From Streptomyces sp. NBC_01497 (GTDB lineage: Bacteria > Actinomycetota > Actinomycetes > Streptomycetales > Streptomycetaceae): a stretch of 64,000 nucleotides of DNA. The stretch spans positions 2,914,001-2,978,000 of the forward strand of contig NZ_CP109427.1 in assembly GCF_036250695.1 (NCBI RefSeq). The letters are read 5' to 3'. The position numbers were made by a program, and so were the translations under genes. This document shows positions 41,790 through 51,387 of this stretch, one piece after another. The notes under the pieces were generated by a model. The model had not been told where the DNA came from and made no database searches. It saw nothing but the letters and a program-made list of their open reading frames with translations. Position 1 is the stretch's first letter. The number at the start of each line of letters is the position of its first letter.

Positions 41790-42425
41790 TCAGCCCGTGA
41801 CGATGCCCGCCACGAGGTTGATGCTGGTGGCCAGGATGCTGGCGCCGAAGACGTACGACAGGAGACAGTGCCGCAGCACCACCGCGCGGATCGTGGAGCT
41901 GGAGACGCCGGTGTCGGAGACCTGATAGGTCATTCCGAGGTTGTAGCCGAAGTAGAGGAAGTCGCTGTACCTGGGCCGGTCGCCGGAGTTGAAGTCGATC
42001 CCGCCCTCGGGCGGCTGGTAGTAGAGGTACGCGTAGCGGGTGGCGTACATCAGATGCAGTGCCGCCCAGGCCATGAAGACGCCTTCGAGCGCCGTCGCGG
42101 CCCCGATATGCCCGGTGTCCGCGTGGCCGAGCACGATCAGCATCACGATGCCCAGCAGTGCGCACACGGCGGCCGCCACCACCGCCAGCTCCTCGACGAC
42201 GGGCCGGAAGTCCTCGCGTCGGACGTTGCGGTGGGTGGCGGCGGCATCCATCGGCCACAACACGATCCAGCCCGCCACGACGAAGAGGGTCTCCGCCGCC
42301 GCGATCCCGGAGATGACGCCCAGCGGCACCTCCGAGAGGAACCCGGCGACGACACCGACCACCGCGCCGGCGACCGCGGCTCCGGCGAGCCGGGGAACCG
42401 CGGAGTACGGCAGCCAGGTGGACAT
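41790..42425 (-). CDS. DUF1345 integral membrane protein
   Basis: A 211-residue membrane protein with about five helices. The family hallmark is seen in the second half: [20 protein letters not shown], then [29 protein letters not shown], and [19 protein letters not shown]. The function of DUF1345 is not known. ATG 42425 has no ribosome site; a -10-like TACCGT (minus strand, 42437-42432) ends 6 nt before it, so a leaderless mRNA is likely. A terminator follows. Confidence 0.92.
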   Translation of the reverse strand: MSTWLPYSAVPRLAGAAVAGAVVGVVAGFLSEVPLGVISGIAAAETLFVVAGWIVLWPMDAAATHRNVRREDFRPVVEELAVVAAAVCALLGIVMLIVLGHADTGHIGAATALEGVFMAWAALHLMYATRYAYLYYQPPEGGIDFNSGDRPRYSDFLYFGYNLGMTYQVSDTGVSSSTIRAVVLRHCLLSYVFGASILATSINLVAGIVTG

Positions 42426-42915
42426 GGCCGAACGGTAGCGACCCCGTGTCGCGACCGGTACCACCCCGGCCGCGTGGTGCGGATTGCGGAAAACGAGCGT
42501 CCCCGGTCCGGCCTGGAGGCAGGACGGCGTCCGGGGCGGCGCGTTCGGGAGCGTGCGCGGAGTCCGGGCGCGGCTGCCCGCGTTCGTCCCCGCTTGCGAG
42601 GCGGCGCGCGGGGCGTTTGAGTGAGGAGTGCGTTCACCGCAGCGGGAACCACCATGCCTGTGGGGTCCGGCTCACGATGCGGAAGGCCCGTCCGTTCGGC
42701 GGACCGCCGGATCGTTCCCGTGGACGCCGCCCACGCCGTCCGCCGTGGTTGAGCGGCCTCCGGCGGACGGCTTCCCCACCGGGGTGGGGCCCCGCGCGCG
42801 CGTTCTCACGAGCCCGGGCACGGGCCCGGCCGCGACGGTATCCGGCCCCTGCGGTGCACCCATTCCCGGCGGCGCGCACGCGCTGCCGGTGACGCCGCAC
42901 GGCAAGGAGGCAGTG
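42426..42915. other. Intergenic region without a supported gene
   Basis: 490 bases between divergent genes. The left edge contains the DUF1345 promoter; the right edge contains the ribosome site of the small hydrophilic gene. Open frames in both strands lack family resemblance. Confidence 0.45.
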
Positions 42916-43125
42916 ATGGCGCACCACCACAAGTCCAACAAGGCCGTCGAGGGGAACGCGGACAGCGAGCACGGACGGGGCATGCCGCGCCGCCCGGACG
43001 AGGACGCGATGGCAGAGCGGGTGGAGGAGGACCGGCAGGACGTCGGCCTCCCCGGCGACGGACGTGTCCCGTCCTCCTCGGAACCGGGCCGGTCCTCCTC
43101 CGAACCGGGCCGCACATCGCAGTAG
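42916..43125 (+). CDS. Small hydrophilic protein, hypothetical
   Basis: A 69-residue soluble protein. It starts MAHHHKSNKAVEG, has an acidic/basic middle (RRPDEDAMAERVEEDRQDVG) and ends with two copies of SSSEPGR followed by TSQ. AGGAGG lies 7 nt before ATG 42916, which is the main reason to accept it. The charged, low-complexity composition suggests a disordered, perhaps stress-related or DNA-associated protein. No family is recognised. It is convergent with cya and ends at a strong hairpin. Confidence 0.72.
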   Translation: MAHHHKSNKAVEGNADSEHGRGMPRRPDEDAMAERVEEDRQDVGLPGDGRVPSSSEPGRSSSEPGRTSQ

Positions 43126-43160
43126 CCGCACATCGCGGTGGGGGGAGCGGCCATCGGTCC

Positions 43161-43205
43161 GCCCGGCGGCCGGCCCGGGGCCCTGCCCCCGGCCGGCCGC
43201 CGGGC
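43161..43205. terminator. Strong bidirectional terminator beside cya
   Basis: GCCCGGCGGCCGGCC (43161-43175) pairs perfectly over 15 bp with GGCCGGCCGCCGGGC (43191-43205); inside, GGGG and CCCC can extend the stem after one mismatch. It lies 35 nt after the small hydrophilic gene and 46 nt from the cya stop. Confidence 0.85.
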
Positions 43206-43251
43206 GCTGTCACGGGGCGCTGCCGCGGGCCGCGGCCCCCGCTCTCCGGTC

Positions 43252-44562
43252 CTAGCCGGTCGTGCGCCGGGAGAGCAGCCAGGGCTCCACCACGCCGAGC
43301 CCGCGCACCGGCCGCTGCCACATCGGCTGGAGCGCGAAGCGGTACGAGGGCGGCGCGGCGCCCTCCTTCTCGGCCCCGGCCTTCGCCTCCGCCGCCAGCG
43401 CCTCGGACGCGGGCGCCTCGCCGGTGCGGATCAGTTCCTCGGCGAACGCGCCGTCGACCAGGACGGTGTCCCGGGGCGCTATCGACGTCAGGCGGCTGGC
43501 CAGGTTGACCGTCGTGCCGAAGACGTCGCCCATGCGCGTGGTGACGGTGCCGAAGGCGATGCCCACCCGCAGCGCCGGCATGGTCTCGTCGTGGGCCATC
43601 GTCTCGATGAGCCGGAGCGCGATCTCGGCGGCGATACCGGCGTCGTCCGCCGCGAACAGCACCTCGTCGCCGAGGGTCTTGATCAGGCGTCCGCCGTGCG
43701 CGGCGACCAGGTCGGCCGAGGTCGTCTCGAACGCCTCGACCAGCTCGCCCAGTTCTTCCTCCTCCAGCCGTCTCGTCAGCCGGGTGAAGCCGACCAGGTC
43801 GGCGAAGCCGACGCACAGCCGCCGGTCGACCATCTCCTCGTCGTCGCCGGCCTGGACGACGCGCCCGGTCGCGGCGGCCAGCTGGCGCCGCCACACGTAG
43901 ACCAGGAACTCCTCCAGCTCCGGCAGCAACAGCTCGACCAGCGGGTACGTGACCTCGGTGCGGGTCATCCCCGGCTCCGGCGGCTCGGTCAGCCCCTCAA
44001 GGAACGAGTCGATCTGCCACTCCGCGAGGCGCGCGGTGGTCTGCCCGGTGGACCGGGCGACCTGCACCGCCATCGGTTCGCTCAGCAGGCCCGCCTCGAC
44101 GAGGCCCGCGAGGCGCCGCAGGGCCAGCACGTCGGCCTCGGTGAGCGCCTTGGCCTGGCCGATGTCCGCGAAGCCCATCGCGCGCCAGAAGCGCGAGGCG
44201 AGGTCCATGGAGACACCGGCCGTACGGGCGGCCTGGAAGGGCGTGTACTGGCGCTCGGCGCCGAGGATGAGGTGTTCCAGGCGGATGGCGAGGGGGTTGT
44301 CGGTCGGCTCGGCCGTGTGCTCCACCAGATGGTGCGTGGTGTGCTGGTCGCCGCCCGCCGGGGGTTCCGGCCGCTCGGAGCGGTCCGCCCCCTCGGCCCG
44401 CTCCGACGCGTCCGGGCTCGCGTCAGGGACGTCCCCGGCGGGATCCCGGGGGCGGTCGGCCGACCCGTCCTGGGACTCCTGCGGGGTCGGCTGGTCAGCG
44501 GCGGCGGCGTCCGGCGGGGGCTGCGGGTCGTCCGCGCCGGAATTCGTGTCGTCGACGGTCAC
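43252..44562 (-). CDS. cya: Adenylate cyclase (class III)
   Basis: A 436-residue cytoplasmic class III cyclase. Residues about 1-85 are an acidic, Asp/Pro/Ala-rich disordered stretch. A helical sensor region follows (RQYTPFQAARTAGVSMDLAS, then FADIGQAKALTEADVLALRR). The catalytic domain has FADLVGFTRLTRRL with the first metal Asp, TLGDEVLFAADD with the second, and GTTVNLASRLTSIAP with the Asn-Arg pair. It makes cAMP, which acts in Streptomyces germination and development with Crp. GTG 44562 has AGGAGG 7 nt upstream. It follows birA on the same strand with a 265-bp gap. From memory this is the orthologue of S. coelicolor cya (SCO4928). Confidence 0.94.
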   Translation of the reverse strand: MTVDDTNSGADDPQPPPDAAAADQPTPQESQDGSADRPRDPAGDVPDASPDASERAEGADRSERPEPPAGGDQHTTHHLVEHTAEPTDNPLAIRLEHLILGAERQYTPFQAARTAGVSMDLASRFWRAMGFADIGQAKALTEADVLALRRLAGLVEAGLLSEPMAVQVARSTGQTTARLAEWQIDSFLEGLTEPPEPGMTRTEVTYPLVELLLPELEEFLVYVWRRQLAAATGRVVQAGDDEEMVDRRLCVGFADLVGFTRLTRRLEEEELGELVEAFETTSADLVAAHGGRLIKTLGDEVLFAADDAGIAAEIALRLIETMAHDETMPALRVGIAFGTVTTRMGDVFGTTVNLASRLTSIAPRDTVLVDGAFAEELIRTGEAPASEALAAEAKAGAEKEGAAPPSYRFALQPMWQRPVRGLGVVEPWLLSRRTTG

Positions 44563-44827
44563 CAGCCGCCTCCTGCCCGTTCCCTGCGCACTGTCCTGCC
44601 GATCCTGTGACCGATCTTCGTGAACTGCCTCAACGATACGGCAGGTGTGCCCTGGCTCACGTCCCGCCCGCCCACCTCGCGCCACCAGCCCCACCCGCCC
44701 CGGCGCAGGGGCCGCCGCGGGGGCCCGAGCGCCCCCGTACGCGCCGGACCAGCCTCGACGCGCCGGGGCCGGTGTCCGGGGCACGGGAGGCCGCGTACGG
44801 CCGGAGCCGCCGGAACGGCCGGCGGGC

Positions 44828-45703
44828 TCAGTCCGTCTCCGCCGACCGCAGGTGCACGATGTCGCCCGCCGCGACCGGCTCCCGTACGCCTGTCCCGGTC
44901 GCCAGTACCAGCCGCCCGTCCCCGTCGATCGCGACGGCCTCGCCGATCAGCTCCCGGTCACCGGGGAGCTCCGCCCTGACCGTGCGGCCGAGGGTCGCGC
45001 ACCCCGCCGTGTACGCCTCCTGGAGCCGGGAGGCCACGGGGTCGCCGCCGGCCGCGCGCCAGTCCCCGTACCACTGCTCGATGGAGCGCAGCACCGCCCG
45101 CAGCAGGGTCTCCCGGTCCACCGAGACGGCGTGGGCGAGGGCGAGCGAGCCCGCCATGGGCACCGGCAGCTCGTCGGCACGCAGCGTCACGTTGAGGCCG
45201 ATGCCGATGACGACGGCGTGCTCGCCCACGCGCTCGGCGAGGATGCCGCCGGCCTTGCGTTCCTCCCCGTCCACGACGACCAGCAGGTCGTTGGGCCATT
45301 TGAGGGACGTGTCCACGCCGGCGGCACGTGCGAGGCCCGTGGCGACGGCGACGCCCGTCAGCAACGGCAGCCACCCCCAGCGCTCGACCGGTACGTCGTC
45401 CCCGGGCCGCAGCAGCACGGAGAAGAACAGGCCGGAGCGTGCGGGCGCCGTCCAGCTGCGGTCGAGCCGGCCGCGCCCCGCCGTCTGCTCCTCGGCGACC
45501 AGCACCGCGCCCTCGGCGGGCCCGCCGCCGGTGCCGCCGGCCCGGGCCGCCAGGTCCGAGTTGGTCGATCCGGTGGTGTCGACCACGTCCAGTGCGGTCC
45601 ACAGGCTCCCCGGCCTGATCAGCGTCCGCCGCAGCCCGGCCGCGCCCAGCGGTGGGCGGTCGAGGTCGGACCAGCGGCTTCCTGGGGTGTTCGGCTCCGT
45701 CAT
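44828..45703 (-). CDS. birA: Biotin--[acetyl-CoA-carboxylase] ligase
   Basis: A 291-residue biotin protein ligase without the N-terminal DNA-binding domain of E. coli BirA. The signatures are VVDTTGSTNSDLAARA, EEQTAGRGRLDRSW, SLKWPNDLLVVVDGEERKAGGIL and IGIGLNV. It biotinylates AccA-type carboxylase subunits, such as the one encoded at 49476-51230. It is divergent from pccB. ATG 45703 lacks a ribosome site; a -10-like TAGTCT (minus strand, 45716-45711) ends 7 nt before it, so it is probably leaderless. Confidence 0.94.
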   Translation of the reverse strand: MTEPNTPGSRWSDLDRPPLGAAGLRRTLIRPGSLWTALDVVDTTGSTNSDLAARAGGTGGGPAEGAVLVAEEQTAGRGRLDRSWTAPARSGLFFSVLLRPGDDVPVERWGWLPLLTGVAVATGLARAAGVDTSLKWPNDLLVVVDGEERKAGGILAERVGEHAVVIGIGLNVTLRADELPVPMAGSLALAHAVSVDRETLLRAVLRSIEQWYGDWRAAGGDPVASRLQEAYTAGCATLGRTVRAELPGDRELIGEAVAIDGDGRLVLATGTGVREPVAAGDIVHLRSAETD

Positions 45704-45802
45704 GCAAGCCAGACTATGTGTGGTAAACACCGCACCGCCGAACCGTAGGGGCGCGGATACGCTACGAGAACAAAGCTACGGATCAGTAGGAGTTAGTTGC
45801 CG

Positions 45803-47425
45803 ATGACCGAGCCGACCGAGCCGGAACAGAAGTCCGCGGCAGGTGCGGGACCCGACCTGCACACCACCGCGGGAAAAATCGCCGATCTGCGGCGGCGGAT
45901 CGAGGAGGCCACGCATGCCGGCACATCCCTCGCGGTGGAGAAGCAGCACGCCAAGGGCAAACTGACGGCGCGTGAACGCATCGACCTGCTGCTGGACGAG
46001 GAATCGTTCGTGGAGCTCGACGAGTTCGCCCGGCACCGGTCGACGAACTTCGGCATCGACAAGAAGCGCCCGTACGGCGACGGGGTCGTCACCGGCTACG
46101 GAACGGTCGACGGCCGCCCGGTGTGCGTCTACTCGCAGGACTTCACCGTCTTCGGCGGGTCGCTGGGCGAGGTCTACGGCGAGAAGATCGTGAAGGTCAT
46201 GGACTTCGCGATGAAGACCGGCTGCCCGGTGATCGGCATCAACGACGGCGGCGGCGCCCGCATCCAGGAAGGGGTGGTCGCGCTCGGCCTGTTCGCGGAG
46301 ATCTTCCGGCGCAACGTGCACGCCTCCGGTGTGGTGCCGCAGATCAGCGTGATCGTGGGGCCGTGCGCGGGCGGCGCGGTGTACTCGCCCGCGATCACCG
46401 ACTTCACGGTGATGGTCGACCGGACATCGCACATGTTCATCACGGGCCCCGACGTCATCAAGACGGTGACCGGCGAGGACGTGGGGTTCGAGGAGCTCGG
46501 CGGTGCGCGCACCCACAACACGACGTCGGGCGTCGCGCACTACATGGCCGGGGACGAGAAGGACGCGATGGAGTACGTGAAGTCGCTCCTGTCCTACCTC
46601 CCCTCGAACAACCTGTCCGAGGCGCCGGCCTTCCCCGAGGAGGCGTCGCTCGACGTGAGCGACGAGGACCGGGAACTGGACACGCTGATCCCGGACTCGG
46701 CGAACCAGCCGTACGACATGCACACCACGATCGAGCACGTGCTGGACGACGGCGAGTTCCTGGAGACGCAGCCGCTGTTCGCGCCGAACATCGTCACGGG
46801 CTTCGGCCGCGTCGAGGGCTTCCCCGTCGGCGTCGTCGCCAACCAGCCGACGCAACTGGCGGGCTGCCTGGACATCAACGCCAGCGAGAAGGCCGCGCGC
46901 TTCGTGCGCACGTGTGACGCGTTCAACATCCCGGTACTGACGTTCGTGGACGTGCCGGGCTTCCTGCCCGGCGTGGACCAGGAGTACGGCGGGATCATCC
47001 GGCGCGGCGCCAAGCTGATCTTCGCGTACGCGGAGGCCACCGTGCCGCTGATCACGGTGATCACCCGCAAGGCGTTCGGCGGCGCGTACGACGTGATGGG
47101 CTCGAAGCACCTGGGCGCCGACCTCAACCTGGCATGGCCGACCGCACAGATCGCGGTGATGGGCGCGCAGGGCGCGGTGGGCATCCTGCACCGGCGCACG
47201 ATCGCGGCGGCGGGCGACGCGGCGGCGCAGGAGGCGCGTCGCGCGGAGCTGATCGAGGAGTACGAGGACACGCTCCTGAACCCGTACGTGGCGGCGGAGC
47301 GCGGCTACGTGGACGCGGTGATCATGCCGGCGGACACCCGGGCACACGTGGTGAAGGGGCTGCGGCAGCTGCGTACGAAGCGCGAGACGCTGCCGCCGAA
47401 GAAGCACGGCAACATCCCGCTGTAG
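45803..47425 (+). CDS. pccB: Propionyl-CoA carboxylase beta subunit (carboxyltransferase)
   Basis: A 540-residue carboxyltransferase. It has the crotonase-like N and C halves with [65 protein letters not shown] and [21 protein letters not shown]. It transfers CO2 from carboxybiotin on the AccA subunit to propionyl-CoA, making methylmalonyl-CoA. ATG 45803 was chosen; TTG 45797 is nearer to AGGAG and possible. It is divergent from birA and followed by the epsilon subunit, whose ribosome site overlaps the pccB stop. From memory it corresponds to SCO4926. Confidence 0.96.
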   Translation: MTEPTEPEQKSAAGAGPDLHTTAGKIADLRRRIEEATHAGTSLAVEKQHAKGKLTARERIDLLLDEESFVELDEFARHRSTNFGIDKKRPYGDGVVTGYGTVDGRPVCVYSQDFTVFGGSLGEVYGEKIVKVMDFAMKTGCPVIGINDGGGARIQEGVVALGLFAEIFRRNVHASGVVPQISVIVGPCAGGAVYSPAITDFTVMVDRTSHMFITGPDVIKTVTGEDVGFEELGGARTHNTTSGVAHYMAGDEKDAMEYVKSLLSYLPSNNLSEAPAFPEEASLDVSDEDRELDTLIPDSANQPYDMHTTIEHVLDDGEFLETQPLFAPNIVTGFGRVEGFPVGVVANQPTQLAGCLDINASEKAARFVRTCDAFNIPVLTFVDVPGFLPGVDQEYGGIIRRGAKLIFAYAEATVPLITVITRKAFGGAYDVMGSKHLGADLNLAWPTAQIAVMGAQGAVGILHRRTIAAAGDAAAQEARRAELIEEYEDTLLNPYVAAERGYVDAVIMPADTRAHVVKGLRQLRTKRETLPPKKHGNIPL

Positions 47426-47436
47426 GAGGCCGTTCG

Positions 47437-47640
47437 ATGATCAAGGTGGTACGGGGCAATCCGACGCCCGAGGAACTGGCGGCGGCGGTGGCGGTCGTCC
47501 AGGCCCGGGCAGCGGGCGCGGCGGAGCCGGCCGCCCCGCCCGCTCCTGGCCCGGAGTGGTCCGCGCCGGCGCGGATCGCGCGCACGCGGGCACCCATGCC
47601 GGGGCCGCGCGCGTGGGCGCGCACGTACTGGCCGGTGTGA
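47437..47640 (+). CDS. pccE: Acyl-CoA carboxylase epsilon subunit
   Basis: A 67-residue protein with the typical start IKVVRGNPTPEELAAAVAVV, an Ala/Pro-rich linker, then EWSAPARIARTRAPMPGPRA and WARTYWPV. Epsilon subunits bind the carboxyltransferase and raise activity and stability of the actinobacterial complex. The gene starts 11 nt after pccB, with AGGAGG overlapping the pccB stop codon, so the two are cotranscribed and probably coupled. Confidence 0.94.
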   Translation: MIKVVRGNPTPEELAAAVAVVQARAAGAAEPAAPPAPGPEWSAPARIARTRAPMPGPRAWARTYWPV

Positions 47641-47868
47641 CGGCCCGGGGCCGCCCGTACGGCATGGTTCCTCCGGCCCGTACGGGCGGTCTCCGTGCCG
47701 TACGGGCGCACCGTGCCGTACGGGCCGGTCGGCGCGAGGCGGCGGCCGGGCGGACGAACCGACCGCCGCCTCCCGCATCGGCATCCGCACCCGCACCCGC
47801 GAGGGCCATGGCCCGGTGAGTACGCGTACTCAGGCGGCGTGCCCGCTTCCCGAAGCACCATCGGACGC

Positions 47869-47997
47869 ATGCTCTGGTCCGATCCCGACGACAAGCCCCC
47901 GAGGGAGCTGCGTGACGCGCAGACCATGCTGCGGCGCGCCGGGGTCGTCATCGCCCTGGGGATGGTGCTGGCGATGCTCGTGCTCGGGCTGCTGTGA
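47869..47997 (+). CDS. mmpB: MmpB-like small membrane protein
   Basis: A 42-residue protein. Residues 1-24 are charged (MLWSDPDDKPPRELRDAQTM). Residues 25-42 form one membrane helix (GVVIALGMVLAMLVLGLL) reaching the C terminus. It matches, from memory, the short morphogenic membrane protein MmpB that is conserved beside pccB/pccE in Streptomyces. No strong ribosome site precedes ATG 47869. The open frame extends upstream but that part is compositionally random. It lies between pccE and maf. Confidence 0.8.
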   Translation: MLWSDPDDKPPRELRDAQTMLRRAGVVIALGMVLAMLVLGLL

Positions 47998-48043
47998 GCG
48001 ACCGGCTCCGACCGGCCACCCGGGCGGCCGATAGCCTCGCCCC

Positions 48044-48649
48044 ATGACAGAACTCCGCCGCCGCCTCGTGCTCGCATCGCAGTCCCCCGCCCGTCTCGGC
48101 CTGCTCAGGGCGGCCGGAATCGCGCCCGAGGTGATCGTCAGCGGGGTCGACGAGGACGCCCTGAGTGCCCCGACACCCGGCGAGCTGGCCCAGGTCCTGG
48201 CCGAGGCGAAGGCCCTGAGCGTCGCCGCGCGGCCGGCGGCCGCCGGTGCGCTCGTCGTCGGCTGCGACTCCGTGCTGGAGCTGGACGGTCAGGCCCTGGG
48301 CAAGCCCGCGGACGCCGAAGAGGCCACCGCCCGCTGGAAGTCGATGCGCGGACGGGCCGGCGTGCTGCGCACCGGGCACTGCGTGATCGACACCGCGACC
48401 GGCGGGCGCGCCGCCGCGACCGCGTCGACGACGGTCCGCTTCGGGACGCCGACGGACGCGGAGGTCGCGGCGTACGTCGCCTCGGGCGAACCGCTCCACG
48501 TGGCGGGGGCCTTCACGCTCGACGGCCGCTCGGCGCCCTTCGTGGACGGCATCGACGGCGACCACTCGAACGTCATCGGGCTGTCGCTGCCGCTATTCCG
48601 CCGGCTTCTCCTGGAGCTGGACGTGTCCCTCACGGACCTGTGGGTGTGA
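48044..48649 (+). CDS. Maf-family nucleoside triphosphate pyrophosphatase
   Basis: A 201-residue Maf protein. Conserved segments are [17 protein letters not shown] (usually S-x-SPRR), [28 protein letters not shown] and the C-terminal [20 protein letters not shown] with [11 protein letters not shown]. Maf proteins hydrolyse dTTP, UTP or modified nucleotides and limit their use. ATG 48044 has no ribosome site; TAGCCT (48032-48037) ends 6 nt before it, suggesting a leaderless mRNA. The last 57 bp overlap the convergent membrane-protein gene. Confidence 0.93.
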   Translation: MTELRRRLVLASQSPARLGLLRAAGIAPEVIVSGVDEDALSAPTPGELAQVLAEAKALSVAARPAAAGALVVGCDSVLELDGQALGKPADAEEATARWKSMRGRAGVLRTGHCVIDTATGGRAAATASTTVRFGTPTDAEVAAYVASGEPLHVAGAFTLDGRSAPFVDGIDGDHSNVIGLSLPLFRRLLLELDVSLTDLWV

Positions 48650-49081
48650 ACGCTCCGGGGCGGCGGCCCGCCCGTTCGTCCCGTCCTCCCCGTACGCCAG
48701 CAGCACCCACACCAGCAGTCCCAGACCCACCATCAGCACCGCGAAGACCACCCACCCGAGCAGAGCGGACGCCACCGCCCCCAGCACCCCGTGCAGGACC
48801 GCGCTCACTATCAGCAGGATCCGCCCGGCCCGTCCCGGCGGCTGGTCCCTGACGGCCGTTCGGACCAGCGTCGCCGCGCAGACGAGGGAGAACAGGGCGG
48901 CGGCGCCGCACCCGATCCAGGCGCCGAGCGACATGGCCGACGGCTTCAGACCCGCGAGCGACATCTGCTGGAGGCCGACCACTCTCGACAGCAGCGCGGC
49001 CACCGCGACCAGCACCACCGCCTCCACGAAGACGACGGCCGCCGTCACCCATGCCACCCACACCACCGGTCGGCGAGCCAC
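48593..49081 (-). CDS. Four-helix membrane protein, hypothetical
   Basis: A 162-residue membrane protein from GTG 49081 (GTG 49090 is an alternative). Helices lie at about residues 6-30 ([20 protein letters not shown]), 50-70 ([20 protein letters not shown]), 85-103 and 107-125 ([20 protein letters not shown]). A hydrophilic tail ([20 protein letters not shown]) follows. AAGGGG lies 8 nt upstream of the chosen start. It is convergent with maf and their 3' ends overlap by 57 bp. A similar protein occurs beside maf in other Streptomyces as I recall. The function is unknown. Confidence 0.8.
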   Translation of the reverse strand: MARRPVVWVAWVTAAVVFVEAVVLVAVAALLSRVVGLQQMSLAGLKPSAMSLGAWIGCGAAALFSLVCAATLVRTAVRDQPPGRAGRILLIVSAVLHGVLGAVASALLGWVVFAVLMVGLGLLVWVLLAYGEDGTNGRAAAPERSHPQVREGHVQLQEKPAE

Positions 49082-49475
49082 GCTGCCCACCCCTTCCTTG
49101 TTGCCGCTTGTTGCCGCTTGCTTGTTACCGCGAGTACAGAGTGCTCCGGGCACGCTACTCATCGGTAAACGGGGGGACAAGGGTTCGCACGAGGCGGGCG
49201 AAGATCGGGTACGAATGGGCCGTCACACGGCGGCACCTATGGGGTTCCTACAAAGAAACACGATTCGGCGCGGCGTACTCGCACAGAGAGCTGGGCCACA
49301 TCAGGGCGCTACTGTGCCTGAAAGAATCCCGGCGTACCGTGGTGCCACAAGGGATTTCGTTACCTGGGCGAACCTCGTATCACGCTCCGTGTGAACGAGC
49401 TCACCATTGGGGACAGGTCGCAGGACCGTGTCGGCAGTCCCTAAACTCAGCTTGTTTTATTTGGAGGGAGCAATC
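49082..49475. other. Upstream region of accA2
   Basis: 394 bases between divergent genes. The last 40 bases before accA2 are AT-rich (TTGTTTTATTTGG), unusual here, and contain TAAACT at 49442-49447, a possible -10. No -35 was matched. No coding sequence is supported. Confidence 0.45.
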
Positions 49476-51230
49476 GTGCGCAAGGTGCTCATCGCAAACC
49501 GTGGCGAAATCGCCGTCCGTGTCGCCCGCGCCTGCCGGGACGCGGGAATCGCGAGCGTGGCGGTCTACGCGGAGCCCGACCGGGACGCGCTGCATGTGCG
49601 GGTGGCGGACGAGGCGTTCGCCCTGGGCGGTGACACTCCCGCGGCGAGCTACCTGGACATCGCCAAGGTCCTGCAGGCCGCCAAGGACTCCGGCGCCGAC
49701 GCCGTGCACCCGGGGTACGGATTCCTCTCCGAGAACGCCGAGTTCGCCCAGGCCGTCCTCGACGCGCAGCTCACCTGGATCGGCCCGCCGCCGCACGCCA
49801 TCCGCGACCTGGGCGACAAGGTCGCCGCCCGGCACATCGCGCAGCGCGCGGGGGCGCCCCTCGTCGCCGGCACCCCCGACCCGGTCTCCGGCAGCGCCGA
49901 GGTCGTCGACTTCGCCGAGAAGAACGGTCTGCCGATCGCCATCAAGGCGGCGTTCGGCGGTGGCGGCCGCGGCCTGAAGGTCGCCCGCACCCTGGAGGAG
50001 ATCCCCGAGCTGTACGACTCGGCGGTGCGCGAGGCCGTCGCCGCGTTCGGCCGCGGCGAGTGCTTCGTCGAGCGCTACCTCGACAAGCCGCGCCACGTCG
50101 AGACGCAGTGCCTCGCGGACACCCACGGCAATGTCGTCGTCGTCTCCACCCGCGACTGCTCGCTCCAGCGCCGCCACCAGAAGCTCGTCGAGGAGGCGCC
50201 CGCGCCGTTCCTGAGCGACGAGCAGAACGCGCAGCTGTACGCGGCGTCGAAGGCGATCCTCTCGGAGGCCGGTTACGTCGGCGCGGGGACCGTCGAGTTC
50301 CTCGTCGGCGCGGACGGCACGATCTCCTTCCTGGAGGTCAACACCCGCCTGCAGGTCGAGCACCCGGTGACCGAGGAGGTCTCCGGCATCGACCTGGTCC
50401 GTGAGATGTTCCGGATCGCGGACGGCGAGAAGCTCGGCTACGACGACCCGACGCCGCGCGGCCACTCCTTCGAGTTCCGCATCAACGGTGAGGACCCGGG
50501 CCGCGGCTTCCTGCCCGCCCCCGGCACGGTCACCACCTTCGCCCCGCCCTCTGGCCCCGGCGTCCGCCTCGACAGCGGCGTCGAGTCCGGCAGTGTCATC
50601 GGCCCGGCCTGGGACTCCCTGCTGGCGAAGCTGATCGTCTCCGGTTCGACCCGCAAGCAGGCACTGGAGCGTGCCTCGCGGGCCCTGGAGGAGTTCACCG
50701 TCGAGGGCATGGCCACGGCGATCCCGTTCCACCGCGCCGTGGTCAAGGACCCGGCGTTCACGAGCGAGCCGTTCACCATCTTCACCCGGTGGATCGAGAC
50801 GGAGTTCGTCAACGAGATCCCGCCGTTCGCCGCCCCTCCCGTCGACGGCGACGTCGACGACGAGGGTCGCGAGACGGTCGTCGTGGAGGTCGGCGGGAAG
50901 CGCCTTGAGGTCTCCCTGCCCTCCTCGCTGGGCATGAGCCTGGCCCGTACCGGCCTGGCCGCCGGGGCCAAGCCCAAGCGCCGTGCCGCGAAGAAGGCGG
51001 CCTCCGCGGTCTCCGGCGACACGCTCGCCTCCCCCATGCAGGGCACCATCGTCAAGGTCGCCGTGGAAGAGGGCCAGGAGGTCAAGGAAGGCGAACTCAT
51101 CGTCGTCCTGGAGGCCATGAAGATGGAGCAGCCCCTGAACGCGCACCGCGCGGGCACGGTCAAGGGCCTGGTGGCCACCGTCGGTGGCTCCGTCACCTCC
51201 GGCGCCACCATCTGCGAGATCAAGGACTGA
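49476..51230 (+). CDS. accA2: Acyl-CoA carboxylase alpha subunit (biotin carboxylase + BCCP)
   Basis: A 584-residue fusion. Biotin carboxylase, residues 1-450: [34 protein letters not shown], the ATP-grasp loop [13 protein letters not shown] and [17 protein letters not shown] basic linker ([12 protein letters not shown]) leads to the biotin carrier domain with EAMKMEQP, biotin on K549. It provides carboxybiotin to PccB/AccB-type transferases. GGAGGGAG lies before GTG 49476. A perfect 14-bp terminator follows. From memory it is the orthologue of S. coelicolor AccA2 (SCO4921). Confidence 0.96.
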   Translation: MRKVLIANRGEIAVRVARACRDAGIASVAVYAEPDRDALHVRVADEAFALGGDTPAASYLDIAKVLQAAKDSGADAVHPGYGFLSENAEFAQAVLDAQLTWIGPPPHAIRDLGDKVAARHIAQRAGAPLVAGTPDPVSGSAEVVDFAEKNGLPIAIKAAFGGGGRGLKVARTLEEIPELYDSAVREAVAAFGRGECFVERYLDKPRHVETQCLADTHGNVVVVSTRDCSLQRRHQKLVEEAPAPFLSDEQNAQLYAASKAILSEAGYVGAGTVEFLVGADGTISFLEVNTRLQVEHPVTEEVSGIDLVREMFRIADGEKLGYDDPTPRGHSFEFRINGEDPGRGFLPAPGTVTTFAPPSGPGVRLDSGVESGSVIGPAWDSLLAKLIVSGSTRKQALERASRALEEFTVEGMATAIPFHRAVVKDPAFTSEPFTIFTRWIETEFVNEIPPFAAPPVDGDVDDEGRETVVVEVGGKRLEVSLPSSLGMSLARTGLAAGAKPKRRAAKKAASAVSGDTLASPMQGTIVKVAVEEGQEVKEGELIVVLEAMKMEQPLNAHRAGTVKGLVATVGGSVTSGATICEIKD

Positions 51231-51261
51231 CGCGGGGGCCGCGCCCCGGCGCGGGGCGGGA

Positions 51262-51297
51262 CCGGGGGCGGGCCGGACGACATCGGCCCGCCCCCGG
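51262..51297 (+). terminator. accA2 terminator
   Basis: CCGGGGGCGGGCCG (51262-51275) and CGGCCCGCCCCCGG (51284-51297) form a perfect 14-bp stem with an 8-nt loop (GACGACAT), 31 nt after the accA2 stop. Confidence 0.88.
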
Positions 51298-51387
51298 CGC
51301 TGTGCGTGAGCGGCGCCGTCCAATGGCATCCTTGTCCCCACTCGGCCCGGAGCCCGGGCCGCCCGGGGCAGGAAGGGACTGCGGCAG

